Shown: one piece after another, positions 60,801-64,000 of the stretch
Layout of the letters: every line of letters starts with the position of its first letter
Numbering within the stretch: the stretch's first letter is position 1
Origin: Cupriavidus sp.
GTDB taxonomy: Bacteria > Pseudomonadota > Gammaproteobacteria > Burkholderiales > Burkholderiaceae
Assembly (NCBI GenBank): GCA_031181345.1
Contig: JAPSLC010000005.1
Coordinates: 1 to 64,000 of the forward strand
Length of the DNA stretch: 64,000 bases
Direction: 5' to 3'
Translations under genes and position numbers: made by a program
Notes under the pieces: generated by a model
The model's input: only the letters and a program-made list of their open reading frames with translations
What the model was told of the DNA's origin: nothing
Databases searched by the model: none

Positions 60801-61447
60801 AGGTAGGACTGGATCAACTGGCCGAGCAACTTCTCCCAACCACCGATCAGCACGAACACCAGCAGCTTGATCGGCAGCGAGATCGTCACGGGAGACACCA
60901 TCATCATCCCCATCGCCAGCAGCACGTTGGAGACGATCAGATCGATGGCGACGAAGGGCAGATAGAGCAGCAGGCCGATCTTGAAAGCCTCGACCAGCTC
61001 GCTGACGGTGAAGGCAGGGATCAGCACCACCAGGGAATCGTCGGGGATGCGATTGCGATAGGGCTCCGGCCACATCTTCTCGCCGATGTCCATGAAGAAG
61101 CGGATCTGCTGCGGGCTGGCCTTGCCCTTGATGAAATCGCGATAAGGCTCGAGCACCCGGGTTTCGACCTGACCGAACAGATCCGGCGCTTCCATCTTGA
61201 TGGGATTGGCCTTCAGGTTGTCGCTGATCGCCAGGCCGACCGGCGCCATGATGAACATCGTCAGCACCAGCGACAGCCCGTAGATCGCCATGTTCGGCGG
61301 AATCTGCTGGATGCCGAGCGCATTGCGCAACGTGGACAGCACGATCGAGATCTTCAGGAAGGCCGTGCCCATCACGATGAAGAGCGGCAGCAACGACAGG
61401 GCGAACAGCAGCAGGATCAGCTGCAGAGGATGATCGGCAAGCGACAT
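60797..61447 (-). CDS. sctR: SctR, export apparatus membrane protein
   Basis: Protein of 216 residues of the FliP/SctR family. It has helices at both ends, NALGIQQIPPNMAIYGLSLVL and LIPAFTVSELVEAFKIGLLLYLPF, VSNVLLAMGMMMVSPVTISLP. ATG 61447 gives the normal length; an upstream in-frame ATG at 61510 would add 21 residues without support. It lies 81 bases after sctQ. Confidence 0.95.
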   Translation of the reverse strand: MSLADHPLQLILLLFALSLLPLFIVMGTAFLKISIVLSTLRNALGIQQIPPNMAIYGLSLVLTMFIMAPVGLAISDNLKANPIKMEAPDLFGQVETRVLEPYRDFIKGKASPQQIRFFMDIGEKMWPEPYRNRIPDDSLVVLIPAFTVSELVEAFKIGLLLYLPFVAIDLIVSNVLLAMGMMMVSPVTISLPIKLLVFVLIGGWEKLLGQLIQSYL

Positions 61448-61528
61448 GGTCTGGTCCGTGGGTGAGCGATCATTCTCGGCATGCCCGGCGATCGCCGGCA
61501 TCGGGCCCATGCCTGAAATCGCCGGCCT

Positions 61529-61777
61529 TCACTCGATCCGCATCACCAGCTTGTCGCCCACGCGCAGCAGCGTGCCGCTGGCGATTGGCTGCCCGGATAC
61601 CGTCAGCGTGACCCGGCCGTGACTGGCATGGGCCAACTCCAGCATCTGCCCCGTCTGCAGCTCGCGCAGCGTATCGAGAGACAACGACAGACGTCCCACT
61701 TCGGCCACCGCGGTCAGCACGATGTTGTCGTCGTCGAGCTGGCTGCCGCGCAGCGTGGCGTCGGTCCCTTGTTCCAT
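61529..61777 (-). CDS. SctQ-C, internal translation product of sctQ
   Basis: An in-frame ATG at 61777 is preceded by GAGGAAACCAGC, a strong ribosome site seven bases before it. The product is 82 residues and consists of the C-terminal SpoA domain (AVAEVGRLSLSLDTLREL onward). Yersinia YscQ and Shigella Spa33 make such short C-terminal forms, which bind the full-length protein. Here this is predicted from sequence only. Confidence 0.7.
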   Translation of the reverse strand: MEQGTDATLRGSQLDDDNIVLTAVAEVGRLSLSLDTLRELQTGQMLELAHASHGRVTLTVSGQPIASGTLLRVGDKLVMRIE

Positions 61778-62764
61778 GCTGGTTTCCTCATTGCATGCGT
61801 ATTCGATATGCCAGGCGCCGTGCGCGAAGCACGCCAGCGCCAACGGGCGTTCGGCGACCAGCCAGGCGTGGCCGTGCTCGACCGCGGCCGGCCGCTCCAG
61901 CACGACACCGTCGCCCGGCATCAGCCCGGCGAGTTGCGCGCGCGTGAGGCGGGCCCATCCGGCCGCAAGTGCGACGGGGATCGGCGGGATCGTCAGCGGC
62001 GGCCGGCGGTCTTCCATGGTTTGCGCCAGTGCGGCAATCCACGGCTCGGGCCAGTCCAGCAGGCGCAGGTCGAGCTGGGCATCGGCGCGGCTCAGCGTCA
62101 GCGTGGGCGCGATCGCACGCACACAGCTGCCGGGCTCGGCGGCGCAGAACCGCGGCAAGCCGAGACCGGCGTGTTCGGCATGGTGCTGCAGCGGCAACAG
62201 CGTCCATTGGCCGAGCAGCCCCATCAGATCCGGCGGTATCTGCTGGAAGCGCTGTACCGCCAGGCGCGGCGCCAGCCATTCGCACCAGGCGTCGGCGTCG
62301 GCCCAGGCGCGGGCACGCTGCCCGTCGATCGACAGCGACAGCACCACGCCGTCGCCGCCGCAGGACTTCAGGTCGAGCCCGATCGCGGCGCCTTCGGGCT
62401 GCGCATCGTTCTGCCCGATGCCGCCGATGTCGCCGATGCCGTGTTCCTGGCCGCCGTGGACGTCAGTCAGCGCATCGTGGCGCCCCGGTCCTTGCCGCAT
62501 GACGCCACCCGACCCGTCCAGGAAATCATTGGTAAGCGGATCCTCGCCCAGCGGACCGCCGTCGAACGCATCGAGTCGCGCGAGCGGGTCGGCCAGCGGA
62601 TCGGCGGTGTCGAGCCGCTCCAGCGCCTGCAGCGCATCCAGCCCGTCGCCGTCAGCACCCGGGCCTGCGCCGCGACGCCGGCTGCTCGCCGCGGCGCTGG
62701 ACCGGCCCGGACCGATCGCCCGCGCCAATTCCAGGTCCTGATCGCTCCATTCATCGAGTAGCAT
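61529..62764 (-). CDS. sctQ: SctQ, C-ring/sorting-platform protein
   Basis: Protein of 411 residues. The first 130 residues are low complexity (Asp/Gly/Ala-rich), the middle contains SpoA-like and strand-rich segments, and the C-terminal SpoA domain (about 340-411) ends SGTLLRVGDKLVMRIE. It builds the cytoplasmic sorting platform. It overlaps the sctP end by 14 bases. An internal start at 61777 probably yields a separate C-terminal product. Confidence 0.9.
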   Translation of the reverse strand: MLLDEWSDQDLELARAIGPGRSSAAASSRRRGAGPGADGDGLDALQALERLDTADPLADPLARLDAFDGGPLGEDPLTNDFLDGSGGVMRQGPGRHDALTDVHGGQEHGIGDIGGIGQNDAQPEGAAIGLDLKSCGGDGVVLSLSIDGQRARAWADADAWCEWLAPRLAVQRFQQIPPDLMGLLGQWTLLPLQHHAEHAGLGLPRFCAAEPGSCVRAIAPTLTLSRADAQLDLRLLDWPEPWIAALAQTMEDRRPPLTIPPIPVALAAGWARLTRAQLAGLMPGDGVVLERPAAVEHGHAWLVAERPLALACFAHGAWHIEYACNEETSMEQGTDATLRGSQLDDDNIVLTAVAEVGRLSLSLDTLRELQTGQMLELAHASHGRVTLTVSGQPIASGTLLRVGDKLVMRIE

Positions 62765-63299
62765 CGGCTACCTCCAATCGAATCACTTCACCGGTCTGCC
62801 TGGCCACCTCGTCGCTCAACGACGACTTCGCTTCGACCAGGCGCTTGTGCTGCTGCCGGTTCAGCGGCCGCAGCGTGACGACTACCTGCCCGGCATGCAG
62901 CGACGCCTGCAGTTCCATGCCGGCCCACGCGCCCTGCGTGAAGCGGACATGCAACGCATTACCGGTCAGGCGCGTCTTCGTACCCGGCGCGAAGCGGTCG
63001 GCTTCGAGGTCGTCGGGCGCGGTCGCCTCGGCGCGGCCGGCGTCCGGGCCACCGCAGCCGGCCGCCGCGGCGGCCGCGGCGGACTCGGGACGCGTGCCAC
63101 CAAACATCGACCACCATGCCGGCGGCAGTGTCGGTGGCGGCGCAGTGGGCTCCGGCTCCTCGGCGCCCCGCTCCCGGGCCCGCTTGCGCTTGCGCATCGC
63201 CGCATCGAACTGCGCCGTCTGCTCGGGCTGCACCTTGCGACGCTCGTCGCGATCGCGGCTGCCCTTGGGCAGGACGCCGCCTACCGAAGACACACTCAT
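62751..63299 (-). CDS. sctP: SctP-like needle-length/substrate-switch protein
   Basis: Protein of 182 residues. An Ala/Pro-rich first part is followed by a C-terminal domain (about 100-182; TGNALHVRFTQGAWAGMELQASLHAGQVVVTLRPLNRQQ, in parts) similar to HpaP/FliK-type proteins. It lies between sctO and sctQ, as does sctP in known systems, and is shorter than most. Both ends overlap neighbours. Confidence 0.78.
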   Translation of the reverse strand: MSVSSVGGVLPKGSRDRDERRKVQPEQTAQFDAAMRKRKRARERGAEEPEPTAPPPTLPPAWWSMFGGTRPESAAAAAAAGCGGPDAGRAEATAPDDLEADRFAPGTKTRLTGNALHVRFTQGAWAGMELQASLHAGQVVVTLRPLNRQQHKRLVEAKSSLSDEVARQTGEVIRLEVADATR

Positions 63300-63694
63300 C
63301 GCTGCTCCTCGCTCAGCGCCGCCAGCTTCTCCTGGCCGCGCAGGTTCTCCTTCAGCGCCTGGGCGGTTCGTGCTGCCTGCGCCTGGCAATCGGCGATCTG
63401 CTCGGCGAGCTTGCGAAGTCCGGCCTGAAGCTGCTGTTCGCGCTGATAGAAGTCCGCGAACTGGCGCTTGAGCTTGTGGAAGTCGCGCGGGTCGACCGCG
63501 TGCTCTGTCTGGTTGGCGGCGCGCCACTGGGCCCGCAGATCGGCCTGCTCGGCCTTGCGCTTGTCGGACTGCTGTCGGCACTCGCGCATGTCCGCCTCGA
63601 TGCGGCGGGCGCGATGGCGCAACACGCCTTCCCGGCAGGTCTTGATCGTGCGCAATTGGTCGAGCATCTGCGCGGTGGTGGGTCTGGCCATCAT
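63296..63694 (-). CDS. sctO: SctO, T3SS stalk protein
   Basis: Protein of 132 residues, nearly all coiled coil (CREGVLRHRARRIEADMREC; KLKRQFADFYQREQQLQAGLRK). It is the FliJ/YscO-like stalk that contacts the ATPase SctN. It overlaps the end of sctN (double ATG at 63694 and 63691) and the sctP start. A four-gene overlapping chain follows. Confidence 0.85.
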   Translation of the reverse strand: MMARPTTAQMLDQLRTIKTCREGVLRHRARRIEADMRECRQQSDKRKAEQADLRAQWRAANQTEHAVDPRDFHKLKRQFADFYQREQQLQAGLRKLAEQIADCQAQAARTAQALKENLRGQEKLAALSEEQR

Positions 63695-64000
63695 CCCTCC
63701 ACGACCTGCCGCAGCTGGCGCAGCGTGTCCTGGTAGTCGGCGCGCTCGGCCGTGCCCTGGCACAGGAAGGCCTCGAGCCCGGCGCGACGGTCCAGTGCGT
63801 CGTCGGCCTCGGCGTCGTGGCCGCGTTCGTATTCGCCGACCCGCACCAGCAGTTCGATTTCCTTGTACTGGGCCAGCAGCCGGCGCGCCTTTCCGGCCCA
63901 CTGGCGATGCTGCTCGCTGGTGACCTGGTGCATTACCCGGCTGATGCTGGCCGGGATATCGATGGCGGGATAGTGGTTCTTTTCCGCCAGCTCGCGGGAC
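63691..64000 (-). CDS. sctN: SctN, T3SS ATPase, C-terminal part (runs off the window)
   Basis: The last 102 or so codons of the export ATPase are visible. SRELAEKNHYPAIDIPASISRVM and LLAQYKEIELLVRVGEYERGHD are characteristic C-terminal SctN/FliI sequence. The nucleotide-binding core lies beyond base 64000. The stop overlaps sctO by four bases. It powers unfolding and release of substrates. Confidence 0.93.
   Translation of the reverse strand, partial: SRELAEKNHYPAIDIPASISRVMHQVTSEQHRQWAGKARRLLAQYKEIELLVRVGEYERGHDAEADDALDRRAGLEAFLCQGTAERADYQDTLRQLRQVVEG

Noticed and set aside
1..64000. CRISPR array, tRNA, rRNA, insertion sequence or integrase
   Set aside because: The tandem repeats seen have 6-12 bp units without spacers, no CCA-ended cloverleaf was noticed, and no transposase or integrase motif was found. 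A dedicated tRNA or covariance search was not possible.

Overview
The window is GC-rich DNA from a Gram-negative betaproteobacterium, most likely order Burkholderiales. The evidence is three Bug/TctC-type solute receptors, a Burkholderiales-type porin, an Ala/Lys-rich histone H1-like protein, a MetR/MetE pair, two DUF1254 proteins and a self-sufficient CYP116B-type P450. A Cupriavidus-like genome would fit, but the genus cannot be settled from this sequence. No rRNA, tRNA, CRISPR array, insertion sequence or integrase was seen.

Layout. 0.2-5.0 kb (minus): a CHASE2 histidine kinase, a LysM/FecR periplasmic protein and an OmpR-type response regulator overlap as one sensory unit. 5.1-11.6 kb (minus): pelD-E-F-G, the inner-membrane and cytoplasmic part of a Pel exopolysaccharide synthase, preceded by a short PelB-N-terminus-like protein. 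pelA, pelC and the rest of pelB are absent here. A diguanylate cyclase (12.1-13.3 kb, plus) is divergent and could supply c-di-GMP to PelD. 13.4-16.9 kb (minus): a three-gene membrane-linked GMC dehydrogenase (Tat-type small subunit, flavoprotein, dihaem cytochrome c). 17-20.6 kb: a low-complexity lipoprotein, two SDR oxidoreductases and an AraC regulator. 20.7-22.5 kb: a hipBA-type toxin-antitoxin pair with four regularly spaced operators. 22.6-34.7 kb: catabolic and transport genes (two Bug receptors, a metallo-beta-lactamase-fold protein, TetR, porin, DUF1254, GAF protein, gamma-glutamyltransferase-like enzyme, LysR, two VOC proteins). 35-38 kb: H1-like protein, small Cys-rich protein, Lrp, an ACT-domain protein and IclR. 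38.2-41.6 kb: a Bug receptor and the P450-reductase fusion, divergent from IclR, with two matching operators. 41.6-45.1 kb: metR/metE. 45.3-46.7 kb: a DUF1254 lipoprotein.

46.9 kb to the end is a type III secretion (T3SS) island of mixed SPI-2/LEE character. Read on the minus strand it runs sctN-O-P-Q-R-S-T-U, a lytic transglycosylase, a chaperone, sctC, sctD, an EscE-like protein, then an SseA-like chaperone, EspA/SseB-like filament protein, SycD-type chaperone, SseC-like translocator, SseD-like translocator and an accessory protein. A NarL-type regulator and a CesT-type chaperone lie at the far end. sctV, J, F, I, K, L and W are not in the window and may lie beyond base 64000, where sctN is cut.

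The most notable observations are: an in-frame TGA in the SseC-like translocator followed by 45 codons of good coding sequence; the reduced pel locus; the four-operator array of hipBA (29/36/29 bp spacing); twin operators for the IclR and TetR regulators; an Asp-Ile repeat tail on SctU encoded by a hexanucleotide tract; an internal start in sctQ; and several short tandem repeats in 5' regions.
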